Positions 3,570 through 10,996 of a stretch of DNA of 10,996 bases are shown piece after piece. The DNA lies in the NCBI GenBank assembly GCA_030040265.1, contig JASHUB010000023.1:1-10996 (forward strand), in the 5' to 3' direction. The stretch comes from Microcaldota archaeon (GTDB lineage Archaea > Micrarchaeota > Micrarchaeia > Micrarchaeales > CABMGC01). How positions within the stretch are numbered: position 1 is the stretch's first letter; each line of letters opens with the position of its first letter. The notes under the pieces were generated by a model. It did no database searches. It saw only the letters and a program-made list of their open reading frames with translations, and was not told the DNA's origin. The translations under genes and the position numbers were made by a program.

Positions 3570-6437
3570 ATGCCTGCAAGTTCAAGCGCTAGCACTACCT
3601 CTGGAACCGACAAGAATGCGCCCTCCACTGCTGCAGGCACGTCGAAAGCGCCGGCGAAGTCCAAGACGCCCAAACGCTCCATAACATCGAAGATGCTCGG
3701 CACCGAGGATGCTAAGGCGAAGCCCGAGGAGGAGAAAGCAGTGCAGGGCGGAAAGGCGTCGCTCGTTCCCTTCTCTTACTACTGGCTCAAGGACCTTATC
3801 AGGAGCTTTGTCTCGCAGAAGAATTTCCCCGACGCGCTGGCGCTGGCGTTCACGCTCGCTAGCGTGTCTATCGCGTTTCCATTCCTCCCGATACCGATAG
3901 TGATCGTGCTTCTCATAATAACATTCGCGCTGGCCATGTACCATCCGCTGATAGGGCTGATGGCGCTCTTCTTCGAGACACTGCCGATGTTGATGTACCA
4001 GGCACCACTCATTGCCTGGATATTCACTATATTCGTCAGCGTCTCGCTGTTCCTGGGATACAAATACTACAGGACCATCACGTTCACCTATATGCTCATC
4101 ATGCTGCCGCTCTCCTTCCTGGGCGCTGTGCTCGAGATCCCTGCGTTCGTACTCGCGGTCCTCGTGCTTGGGCTCCGCAGGGGAGTGGTGCTTGCAGCAG
4201 TTGCCGTGATATTCGTCGTGGTCTTCACAGGGCTGACCGGCATACAGAACGTCGCAGGCATCGCATACAACGCGACAGCCGGCCACAACCTGATTGCGCT
4301 TAGCCCTGCAGCGCAGTATCTGGTGCCGAACAAGCCTTCGCCAGGATTGGCGAACATCTCCAGTGCATGGAACACGGCCATAGGGCAGTTCCTCAACTTC
4401 AAGGTCAGCGCACAGATAGGCACGGGGTTCGAGGCCGCTGGCGCGGTCCTGTCATATGACCTACCTGCGACACTGGTGCAGCTCGCGCTCTGGCTCATAA
4501 CGGTCTTCGTGATAAGCAACCACGCACTCAAGAGCAGGTCGGGTTACAAGGGTGCCGAGGCCAGCGTCTTCGGCGCGATAGTGCCTGCAGGTTATGTGGC
4601 GCTGTCCTTCGTGTCAAGGAGCCCTATCTCGATAATCCCGATCATTAGCTTCCTCGTCACGCCTGTTGCGATATTCGTGCTCGAGTTCAGCAACGTCGAC
4701 CTCGTGAAGGGCCTTGAAGTGATGAAACAGGACTTCCTGGGCAAGTTCGGCGAGGCGTTCGAGGACCTGAGTTCCGGTACAAAGGAGACCCTTGACGACG
4801 TCGCGAACTACGATGAGACTAAGAAGGAGCTCAGGGAGGCGCTGGTCGCACCGATAGAGCACCGTGAGATATCAGGCGCGTACGGAGTCAAGCCGGCGAA
4901 GGGAATACTGCTGTTCGGGCCTCCTGGAACGGGAAAGACGCTGATAATGCGCGCCCTTGCAAACGATCTCAGGGCAGGTTTCTTCTACGTCAAGACGTCA
5001 TCGATACTTTCGCCGTATGCCGGAGAATCTTCGCAGGCGCTGTCCAAAGTATTCGCGACGGCGAAGAAGCACCATCCGGCGATACTGTTCTTCGACGAGA
5101 TAGACAGCATAGCAGGGAGCAGGGAGTTCGCGGAGAGCGAATCCGGCAGGCACATACTCGCCACGATGCTCGCAGAGATGGACGGGTTCCAGAAGACGGA
5201 GGGCGTGGTCATAGTCGGCGCGACAAACGTGCCCAACCTCGTTGACTCTGCCATGATGAGGCCGGGAAGGTTCGACAAGATAATCTACATGCCGCTGCCT
5301 GACGTTAAGGGCAGGGAGAAGATTTTCAAGACTTATCTGAAGAAGCTGCCGATCGCTACCGATATAGACTGCAAGAAGCTCGCCGAGCTCTCAAACAGGT
5401 TCTCCGGCGCAGACATAAAGGCGGTGTGCGACGAGGTTGCTAGGCAGGTCGCCGACGTCGCATTGAGCAAGAGCCAGATGCTTCAGATAACGATGCAGGA
5501 CGTCGTGAAAGTGCTTAAGGTGACGAAGGCATCGACCTCGCTGGCGCAGCTTGAAGTGTATAACACGTTCAAGCTCGACTACGAGCGCAGGACCCATCCG
5601 GAGAAGGTGGCGCAGTCCGAGAACGCAGTGGCGCTTGATGACGTCATTGGCCTGAAGGACGCGAAGAAGGCGCTCTACGAGGCAGTTGAGATACCCATAC
5701 TGCACCCAGAGCTCATCAAGAAGTACGACGTCCAGAACATAAAGGGTATACTACTGTTCGGGCCTCCTGGAACCGGAAAGACGATGCTCATGCAGGCGAT
5801 AGCGCACGAGCTGGGCGACGTGCACCTTGTCACGATGTCAGGCGCGGATGTGAGCAAGGCCGGCCTTGAGCGGGCGTTGATAACCATAAGGCAGACGTTC
5901 GACAGGGCAAAGGAGAACGCGCCTGCGATACTGTTCATAGACGAGATTGACAGCCTCGTCGCATCGAGGGAGAACGCGACCCAGTTCAACGTGCAGGTAA
6001 CCGGAGAGTTCCTGCAGGAGCTTGACGGCATAAGGGATTCGTCAGGAATAGTGCTAGTTGGCACCACGAACAGGCCGGATGCGCTGGATGCCGCCATCCT
6101 CAGGTCGGGAAGGTTCGACAAACTCATATTCATACCTCCTCCAGACAAGGACGACAGGCAGAAGATATTCGCGCTGAACCTCCAGAAGGCGCCTGTTGCA
6201 CCGAACCTAGACTACGCGAGGCTGGCAGACATAACTTCCGGATACACCGGCGCGGACATCGCCAACATATGCAAGCAGGCGAAGCTTGCTGCGCTAGAGG
6301 AGACGCTACAGAGCGGCGCAGAGTCTGTGATCACCATGGACACGCTGCAAAAGATACTGCAGAAGATGCGACCTTCTGCTCCGGGTTTGGTCCTCGGCAG
6401 ATACCTTGCGTTCCTCTCGAAGTACGGCAACAGGTGA
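3570..6437 (+). CDS. Membrane-anchored Cdc48/VCP-like double AAA+ ATPase
   Basis: A 955-residue protein. Residues 1-65 are a low-complexity Ser/Ala/Lys tail. Residues about 88-375 form a hydrophobic region with roughly nine or ten membrane helices, broken by a polar loop at about 224-290, where Cdc48 has its substrate-binding N domain. Two AAA domains follow. D1: Walker A G-P-P-G-T-G-K-T 450-457, Walker B I-L-F-F-D-E-I-D 505-512, sensor G-A-T-N to 553, R-P-G-R-F-D 564-569. D2: Walker A 731-738, Walker B I-L-F-I-D-E-I-D 787-794, sensor G-T-T-N to 834, R-S-G-R-F-D 845-850. All catalytic residues are intact in both. The D1 pore loop has an aromatic residue (S-P-Y-A-G-E-S, Y483), while the D2 loop (S-K-A-G-L-E) has none. 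The C-terminus (K-Y-G-N-R) is not an HbYX proteasome-docking tail. The likely role is ATP-driven unfolding or extraction of membrane proteins, comparable to the membrane-bound AAA proteins described in some archaea. The stop is 4 bases before nuoM. Confidence 0.9.
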   Translation: MPASSSASTTSGTDKNAPSTAAGTSKAPAKSKTPKRSITSKMLGTEDAKAKPEEEKAVQGGKASLVPFSYYWLKDLIRSFVSQKNFPDALALAFTLASVSIAFPFLPIPIVIVLLIITFALAMYHPLIGLMALFFETLPMLMYQAPLIAWIFTIFVSVSLFLGYKYYRTITFTYMLIMLPLSFLGAVLEIPAFVLAVLVLGLRRGVVLAAVAVIFVVVFTGLTGIQNVAGIAYNATAGHNLIALSPAAQYLVPNKPSPGLANISSAWNTAIGQFLNFKVSAQIGTGFEAAGAVLSYDLPATLVQLALWLITVFVISNHALKSRSGYKGAEASVFGAIVPAGYVALSFVSRSPISIIPIISFLVTPVAIFVLEFSNVDLVKGLEVMKQDFLGKFGEAFEDLSSGTKETLDDVANYDETKKELREALVAPIEHREISGAYGVKPAKGILLFGPPGTGKTLIMRALANDLRAGFFYVKTSSILSPYAGESSQALSKVFATAKKHHPAILFFDEIDSIAGSREFAESESGRHILATMLAEMDGFQKTEGVVIVGATNVPNLVDSAMMRPGRFDKIIYMPLPDVKGREKIFKTYLKKLPIATDIDCKKLAELSNRFSGADIKAVCDEVARQVADVALSKSQMLQITMQDVVKVLKVTKASTSLAQLEVYNTFKLDYERRTHPEKVAQSENAVALDDVIGLKDAKKALYEAVEIPILHPELIKKYDVQNIKGILLFGPPGTGKTMLMQAIAHELGDVHLVTMSGADVSKAGLERALITIRQTFDRAKENAPAILFIDEIDSLVASRENATQFNVQVTGEFLQELDGIRDSSGIVLVGTTNRPDALDAAILRSGRFDKLIFIPPPDKDDRQKIFALNLQKAPVAPNLDYARLADITSGYTGADIANICKQAKLAALEETLQSGAESVITMDTLQKILQKMRPSAPGLVLGRYLAFLSKYGNR
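6432..6437 (+). promoter_or_regulatory. Ribosome-binding site that decides the nuoM start
   Basis: AGGTGA overlaps the ATPase stop codon and lies 4 bases before the ATG at 6442. This favours 6442 over the in-frame ATG at 6406 inside the ATPase gene. Confidence 0.6.
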
Positions 6438-6441
6438 CGCG

Positions 6442-7860
6442 ATGGTGGTTTACATACTGCCGCTGATGGTCCTCCTGCCGTTCCTAGGCCTGGTTCCGCT
6501 TCTCGCGCTGGATAAGAGACATTCGTGGAACATCTCGATCGCGTTCTCCGTGCTGGTCGCTCTGGTGCTCCTGATCTCCCTCTACGTAGCGAAGACACAG
6601 GGACTATCGCCGCTCACATTCAACTTCAACTACATACCGTCGTTGGGGGTCGGTTTCAGCCTGCAGTACACCTCGCTTAACCTCATCCTTGTTGTGATGA
6701 CAGTGATAGTCTTCCTTGCGGCGTCGTTCGTAGGGAAGTACTTCATAGGGAAGGGAGAGCGGATATACAACATGATCTTCCTGCTTTCCGAGGGCTCTGC
6801 TCTAGGAGTTTTCCTCTCGGCGAACCTCTTCCTGTTCTACATCTTCTTCGAGATAAGCGAAGTTATGCTCTTCTTCATAATCTTCATCTATGGCGGGTAC
6901 GACAGAAGGTATGCCGCTATAAAGTTCATCGTGTACTCGCTTGTCGCGACGCTTTGTCTGCTCATAGGGATAATAGTGCTGTATGCGTCCACCACGCCAC
7001 ACACGTTCAACATAAGCGCCATATCGCTCGCTAGCGCATCTCTTCCAGTATCGACGCAGCTGCTTGTCCTGGCGCTGTTCGTGCTTGCGTTCATGATAAA
7101 GGCACCGGTGTTCCCGTTCCACACGTGGCTGCCAGACGCGCATACCGAGGCGCCGGCTACGGGCAGCATGATACTTGCAGGTGTGCTGCTCAAGTTCGGG
7201 GGCTACGGTTTCCTGATAACGTTCTTGATGCTGCCGATCGCGAGCCACTATGCAATATACCTCGCCGCAATCTTCGGGTTCTCCGCAATATACGGAGCAC
7301 TGACAGCGCTGAAACAGTCCCACCTGAAGAGGATGATAGCCTACACCAGCGTGGCCGATATGGGGATAGTTGCTTTCGGGCTCGCGTCTTTCACGCTACT
7401 GGGCAATGCCGGCGGAATCTATCTTATGCTCAGCCACGGAATAGCCATATCCATGCTCTTCATGCTGGCTGGAAGCATAGACGACGGTTTCGGGACTTTG
7501 CTGATTGACAAGATAAAGGGGCTGGTGAGGAGCGTCCCTGATGTCTCTTACCTGTTCCTTGCAGGAATTTTCATAACCATCGGGCTGCCGCTGACCACGG
7601 GCTTCATAGGCGACCTGCTGGTCTTCTTCGGCGCATACTCAACATTCGGGCTAGTCGGGCTTATACCGATGGCAGCGATAGTCATAGTGGCGGCGTACTT
7701 CTTCTGGGTGATGGAACGCGCGTTCTTCAACGCCACAAGATCGCTGGACCCGTACAATCCGATAAGCAGGAGCGTTATCTATACTGGTGCTTTCCTGTCG
7801 ATTGCGGCCATAGCGCTGGGGATCGCTCCTGCAATCCTCCTTGGCATATCTGGACTTTGA
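6442..7860 (+). CDS. nuoM: NADH-quinone oxidoreductase subunit M (antiporter-like)
   Basis: One of the three antiporter-like proton-pumping membrane subunits of complex I. With the start at 6442 the protein has 472 residues and about 14 membrane helices, close to the family length. The proton-path residues are present: E137 in F-F-E-I-S (TM5 Glu), K220 in F-M-I-K-A-P (TM7 Lys) followed by F-P-F-H-T-W-L-P-D-A-H, K251 in V-L-L-K-F-G-G-Y-G (TM8), and E425 in V-M-E-R-A-F, which may be the TM12 Glu typical of NuoM. The L-P-D-A-H-T-E-A-P-A-T-G-S-M stretch is characteristic of NuoM rather than NuoL or NuoN. It is coupled to the upstream ATPase gene, with the ribosome-binding site in the ATPase stop. 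Its own stop directly abuts the stop of nuoN on the other strand. Confidence 0.92.
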   Translation: MVVYILPLMVLLPFLGLVPLLALDKRHSWNISIAFSVLVALVLLISLYVAKTQGLSPLTFNFNYIPSLGVGFSLQYTSLNLILVVMTVIVFLAASFVGKYFIGKGERIYNMIFLLSEGSALGVFLSANLFLFYIFFEISEVMLFFIIFIYGGYDRRYAAIKFIVYSLVATLCLLIGIIVLYASTTPHTFNISAISLASASLPVSTQLLVLALFVLAFMIKAPVFPFHTWLPDAHTEAPATGSMILAGVLLKFGGYGFLITFLMLPIASHYAIYLAAIFGFSAIYGALTALKQSHLKRMIAYTSVADMGIVAFGLASFTLLGNAGGIYLMLSHGIAISMLFMLAGSIDDGFGTLLIDKIKGLVRSVPDVSYLFLAGIFITIGLPLTTGFIGDLLVFFGAYSTFGLVGLIPMAAIVIVAAYFFWVMERAFFNATRSLDPYNPISRSVIYTGAFLSIAAIALGIAPAILLGISGL

Positions 7861-9240
7861 TTACGGTACTGGAATGGCGTGGACCAGGAACGTTCCGGCG
7901 TTGGTCGCCATGGTTATCAGCGGCTGCGGATATATGCCGAACGCCAGGGTTATTGCCAGGCATGCCAGCGCTACGGTGGCGATGTACGCGTCCATCCTCA
8001 GAGGCCTTGCATCCTCCTTCTTCGCGTACATGGCTATGATTATCTTGGTGTAGTAGTAGATTGATATCACGCTGTTGATTATTCCAACTATAGCCAGCCA
8101 CGTAAGGTTCGAGGATATTGCGCTGGTGAAGAGAAGGAACTTGCCGACGAATCCTGTCGTGAATGGAAGCCCAACAAGGGACAGCAGGAACAGGCTGATT
8201 GCGAACGCAGCAAACCTGTTCTCGCTGTTGAGGCCTGCGAGGTCGTTGATGCTCTTCCTGTTGTGCGATTCGAGCCAGGCGAAGATTGATAGCACGCCTA
8301 TGAACAAGAACATATGCGCGAATATCTGGAACAGTGTAGCCTCTACCCCGAGCGCCGATGCGGCGGCGACGCCGATCATTATGTATCCGGCCTGCGAGAT
8401 TGACGAGTATGCCAGAATCCTCTTCAGGCTGAACTGGGAAAGCGCTGCGATGTTGCCGAAGAACATTGTGAGGACGGCAAGCACAGCTATCACGTTGAAC
8501 AGGAAGCTGTAGGATATGAATAGGAGCATCACTATCTGCAGAAGCGCGGCAAAGGCCACTTTCTTGTTTATGCCGCCTAGCATAGACGTGACGTACGCAG
8601 GTGCGCCCTGGTAGACGTCTGGCACAAGGACGTTGAACGGGAAGAACGATGCTTCGAGGCCGAGGCCTGAGACGAAGAGAAGGGCTGCGAACGCCAGTAT
8701 GGTCGTCTGCGGATAGCTGGCCAGGGATAGGCTGTTTGTGGCGCCGTAGACAAGTACCGTGGCGAACGAGATGATCGCTATCGCAATCGATACCATTATC
8801 AGGAACTTGGTCGAAGCCTCCAGCGCCTTCTTTTGCAGCAGCACTATGAATACGGTTGGGATCGCCGCTAGTTCAAGCCCTATCAGTATGGTTATCAGCG
8901 ACTGCGCAGAAGCCACGGCGTACATTCCTGCAAGGGAGAAGCTTGCCAGAAGGGCGAAGTCGCTGTAATGGTCCGAGTACGGATATGCAGCGACGTTGAC
9001 GAGCAGTATGCCGAGGGTGAATATAAGCAGGAAGAACAGGGAGAACGGATTTAGGGATACGATGCCGTATCCGCTCTGCAGCACGTTGCCATAGAGCATA
9101 TAGACGTCCATCCCGGCCAGCAGCAGCAATAGGAGGACGTTGAAGTAGAAGTGCGCGTTCTTGTCCTTGACTATCGCCAAGATTATGTTGCCTACCACGA
9201 ACGCGGCGGCGACTGCAATGAACACAGATACGGAATCCAT
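7861..9240 (-). CDS. nuoN: NADH-quinone oxidoreductase subunit N (antiporter-like)
   Basis: The 459-residue, multi-helix antiporter-like subunit of complex I nearest the peripheral arm among L, M and N. Recognised by V-P-D-V-Y-Q-G-A-P-A-Y-V-T and S-L-K-R-I-L-A-Y-S-S-I-S-Q-A-G-Y. Conserved charges are E123 in G-L-E-L-A-A-I-P, K226 in N-K-K-V-A-F and K399 in Y-Y-Y-T-K. The TM7 position that is Lys in E. coli NuoN (K217) is Glu here (E196, G-L-E-A-S-F-F-P-F-N), and the following His (E. coli H224) is Asn (N203). The spacing between these sites (7, and 30 to the next Lys) equals that of E. coli, so the alignment is firm. The ATG lies 7 bases after the nuoL stop, so the two form one operon. The 3' end abuts nuoM with no intergenic base. 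Confidence 0.9.
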   Translation of the reverse strand: MDSVSVFIAVAAAFVVGNIILAIVKDKNAHFYFNVLLLLLLAGMDVYMLYGNVLQSGYGIVSLNPFSLFFLLIFTLGILLVNVAAYPYSDHYSDFALLASFSLAGMYAVASAQSLITILIGLELAAIPTVFIVLLQKKALEASTKFLIMVSIAIAIISFATVLVYGATNSLSLASYPQTTILAFAALLFVSGLGLEASFFPFNVLVPDVYQGAPAYVTSMLGGINKKVAFAALLQIVMLLFISYSFLFNVIAVLAVLTMFFGNIAALSQFSLKRILAYSSISQAGYIMIGVAAASALGVEATLFQIFAHMFLFIGVLSIFAWLESHNRKSINDLAGLNSENRFAAFAISLFLLSLVGLPFTTGFVGKFLLFTSAISSNLTWLAIVGIINSVISIYYYTKIIIAMYAKKEDARPLRMDAYIATVALACLAITLAFGIYPQPLITMATNAGTFLVHAIPVP

Positions 9241-9247
9241 AAACCCA

Positions 9248-10996
9248 CTAATGAACGGTGATGTAGAAGTATGCGAATACGACTATGAGCGCTATGGCAA
9301 CTATTAGCGCATACTGATTTATCCTTCCTATGGCGGCCTTCCTGACATACAGGCCCGACCTGACGGTCTCCTTCCCCACGAGGTCAAGCGCGTCGCTCAG
9401 GTAGCTGTCAAACAGGGCGATGCCATCGCCTATCTCGCAGACGAACACGGCGAAGTACTTGTAGATCAGCCTGAATATGGCGCTGTTGTAGGCAACGTAG
9501 TTCAGCGCGCCGAGCTTCGCTTTCGTGATGTTCCTGGTGTAGACCAGGTAAGCGACGACTGCTCCGATTATCACAGCTGCCATTTCTATCACTGCGTCGA
9601 CCATTGAGATAGGCGGCGCTGAAGTGTATGGCAGGATGTTTGTAGGGTTGTGGAACAACAGGGGCAGGTACTGGTAGCCGAGCGACGCGAGAAGCGTGAG
9701 CGGCGCAAGGATGAGCGCTCCGAGCAGCATGCTTCTAGGCTGCCCCTCGTAGTTTAGCATCACCTGCGTGTTCGCGGTCTTGGTTGAGATGTAGGAGAGC
9801 CAGCGGAAGATGTAGAAGCTCGTCCCGAGGGTTATCAGAGATATTATTGCATAGACGATGAGGTTGGTGGAGAACGCCCCGGCCATGGCGGTGTTCGCGA
9901 AGAATCCGTCGAACGGTATGAATCCGACGGCAGCCAGCACCCCGAATATCGTGGTGATGTATATCAGCTTGTTCCGCGACAGTCCTGACAGGTCACGGAG
10001 GTCTTCCTTGCCTGTCGCTTTCATTACTGCTCCTGAGTTGAAGAAGAGAAGGGCCTTGTAGAAGGCCTGAGCGAAGAAGAGGTATATCGCTGCGGGTATT
10101 GCGCCGGCTCCAACTGCCGCCAGCATCAGCGCAAGCTCCTGGACCGTTGAGTATGCGACCACGCGCTTGATCTGGAACTCACGCATCGCGTTGGACATCG
10201 CGATTATCGCTGTTGCTATCCCTATCGGCAGGAACAGCCATACGGTACCTGTGGCGACGAAGATGGGGGACAGGACTATCGCCGCGAACACGCCTGCCTT
10301 GACCATCGTGGTCGAATGGAGGTATGCCGAGACAGGCGTCGGGCCTTCCATAGCGTCGGGCAGCCATTCCTGGAACGGTATCTGCGCGGATTTTGTCATT
10401 ATTGCAAGGACCAGGAGCAGCATCGATAGTCTGGCCACGTTCAGCCCGGTCTGCACGCCAGATATGAGAGCGCCGAATTCGAGTGTGCCGGTCGAGACGA
10501 ACAGGGTCACCATCGCGGCGAGCAGCGCGATGTCGCCTATCACGATGATGGTTATGGCGGTTCTAGCGGCGCGTGCGGGGCGGTCCTTGTACCAGAACCC
10601 TATAAGGAGATAGCTTGTCAGGCTGAGGAACTCCCAGGCTATGAAGAAGAGTATGAAGTTGCCGGACATGGCGAACGCGAGCATTGCAGCCTCGAACGAC
10701 AGCATCTCGAGGTAGAACCTCTTCTGCTCGCTGCGCTTGTCCATGAAGCCTATCGAGTAGAGCATTATCAGGACTCCTATGAAGAGAACTATGCCCAGGA
10801 GAAGCATGTTTATCGGGGCCACGGTAGTGGTTATCGAGAGCTTGTACGCACCGACAGAGAACCACGGTAGCTGTACGGTTCCGTAGGAGAGCAGTGGGAG
10901 CAGGACCAGGCTGGCGATGCTTGCCGCGAGGGCGACGTACCTGACCGCCATGTTGGTGCGCATCACGGAGATGATGATTATCGCAGCCGCAAGCGG
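9248..10996 (-). CDS. nuoL: NADH-quinone oxidoreductase subunit L, N-terminus cut by window edge
   Basis: The distal antiporter-like subunit of complex I. The frame stays open to the right edge: ten further codons (P-L-A-A-A-I-I-I-I-S) precede the GTG at 10966 and continue the first membrane helix, so the true start is probably a few tens of bases outside. Counting from that GTG, key residues are E112 (A-W-E-F-L-S, TM5), K192 (M-T-K-S-A-Q-I-P-F-Q-E-W-L-P-D-A-M), H217 (S-A-Y-L-H-S-T) and K223 (M-V-K-A-G-V). K192 and H217 have the same 25-residue spacing as K229/H254 of E. coli. The C-terminal part has the long lateral helix region (about 455-545) and a final membrane helix ending in Y-I-T-V-H. 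That marks it as NuoL rather than an Mrp or hydrogenase antiporter subunit lacking this arm. First visible gene of the nuoL-nuoN operon. Confidence 0.92.
   Translation of the reverse strand, partial: PLAAAIIIISVMRTNMAVRYVALAASIASLVLLPLLSYGTVQLPWFSVGAYKLSITTTVAPINMLLLGIVLFIGVLIMLYSIGFMDKRSEQKRFYLEMLSFEAAMLAFAMSGNFILFFIAWEFLSLTSYLLIGFWYKDRPARAARTAITIIVIGDIALLAAMVTLFVSTGTLEFGALISGVQTGLNVARLSMLLLVLAIMTKSAQIPFQEWLPDAMEGPTPVSAYLHSTTMVKAGVFAAIVLSPIFVATGTVWLFLPIGIATAIIAMSNAMREFQIKRVVAYSTVQELALMLAAVGAGAIPAAIYLFFAQAFYKALLFFNSGAVMKATGKEDLRDLSGLSRNKLIYITTIFGVLAAVGFIPFDGFFANTAMAGAFSTNLIVYAIISLITLGTSFYIFRWLSYISTKTANTQVMLNYEGQPRSMLLGALILAPLTLLASLGYQYLPLLFHNPTNILPYTSAPPISMVDAVIEMAAVIIGAVVAYLVYTRNITKAKLGALNYVAYNSAIFRLIYKYFAVFVCEIGDGIALFDSYLSDALDLVGKETVRSGLYVRKAAIGRINQYALIVAIALIVVFAYFYITVH

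Noticed and set aside
3582..4286. Long minus-strand frame of 234 codons inside the ATPase gene
   Set aside because: It is an antisense shadow of the membrane-domain codons: polar, repetitive composition and no recognisable domain.
6406..6441. Upstream ATG at 6406 as the nuoM start
   Set aside because: It would add 12 polar residues overlapping the ATPase end. The ATG at 6442 has a ribosome-binding site and begins directly with the first membrane helix.
10961..10966. GTG or ATG at 10961-10966 as the nuoL start
   Set aside because: The frame continues upstream with P-L-A-A-A-I-I-I-I-S, the expected first membrane helix of NuoL, so the gene runs past the window edge.
1..10996. CRISPR array, insertion sequence or transposase
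   Set aside because: No regularly spaced repeats and no transposase or integrase motifs were seen on either strand.

Overview
The window looks like a small-genome archaeon, most likely of the acidophilic ARMAN/Micrarchaeota type. The evidence is archaeal TATA boxes placed so that ATG lies close to the inferred transcription start (near-leaderless mRNAs), an intron after position 37 of tRNA-Tyr with a C1-G72 first pair, tRNAs without encoded CCA, heavy AUA/AGG codon use, a DUF2683 protein, and a membrane-anchored Cdc48-like ATPase. The lineage is an inference; no rRNA or other phylogenetic marker is present.

Layout. 1-143 (-): start of a DUF2683 gene that runs off the left edge. 207-304 (-): an orphan tRNA 3' portion with its own TATA box but no recognisable 5' half. 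371-649 (-): a 92-aa two-helix membrane protein. 690-996: no convincing protein gene, but a dense set of perfect hairpins tied together by two nested long-range helices, probably a ~290-nt structured RNA (minus strand slightly favoured). 1091-1342 (+): C-terminal piece of a secreted/surface protein. 1441-2097 (+): Fe/Mn superoxide dismutase. 2101-2173 (-): tRNA-Asp(GTC). 2231-3389 (-): a coupled HIT-HAD gene pair just downstream of intron-containing tRNA-Tyr(GTA) (3407-3507, -). 3570-6437 (+): a 955-aa double-AAA ATPase whose N-terminal part is a multi-pass membrane domain. 6442-7860 (+): nuoM, four bases after the ATPase stop. 7861-9240 (-): nuoN. 9248-10996 (-): nuoL, its N-terminus cut by the right edge.

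How it works together. NuoL, NuoM and NuoN are the three antiporter-like proton-pumping subunits of a complex I-type respiratory enzyme. Here nuoL-nuoN lie on one strand and nuoM on the other, and the nuoM and nuoN stop codons abut. nuoM shares a transcript with a membrane ATPase of the Cdc48/VCP type, which could serve quality control of membrane proteins such as these subunits. Superoxide dismutase fits an oxygen-respiring cell.

The left 2.1 kb (tRNA fragment, small membrane protein, structured RNA, truncated surface protein, SOD, tRNA-Asp) has an accessory character. The orphan tRNA 3' end and the tRNA-Asp 3' end are near-identical direct repeats flanking a 1.9-kb segment. This is the part most worth a second look.
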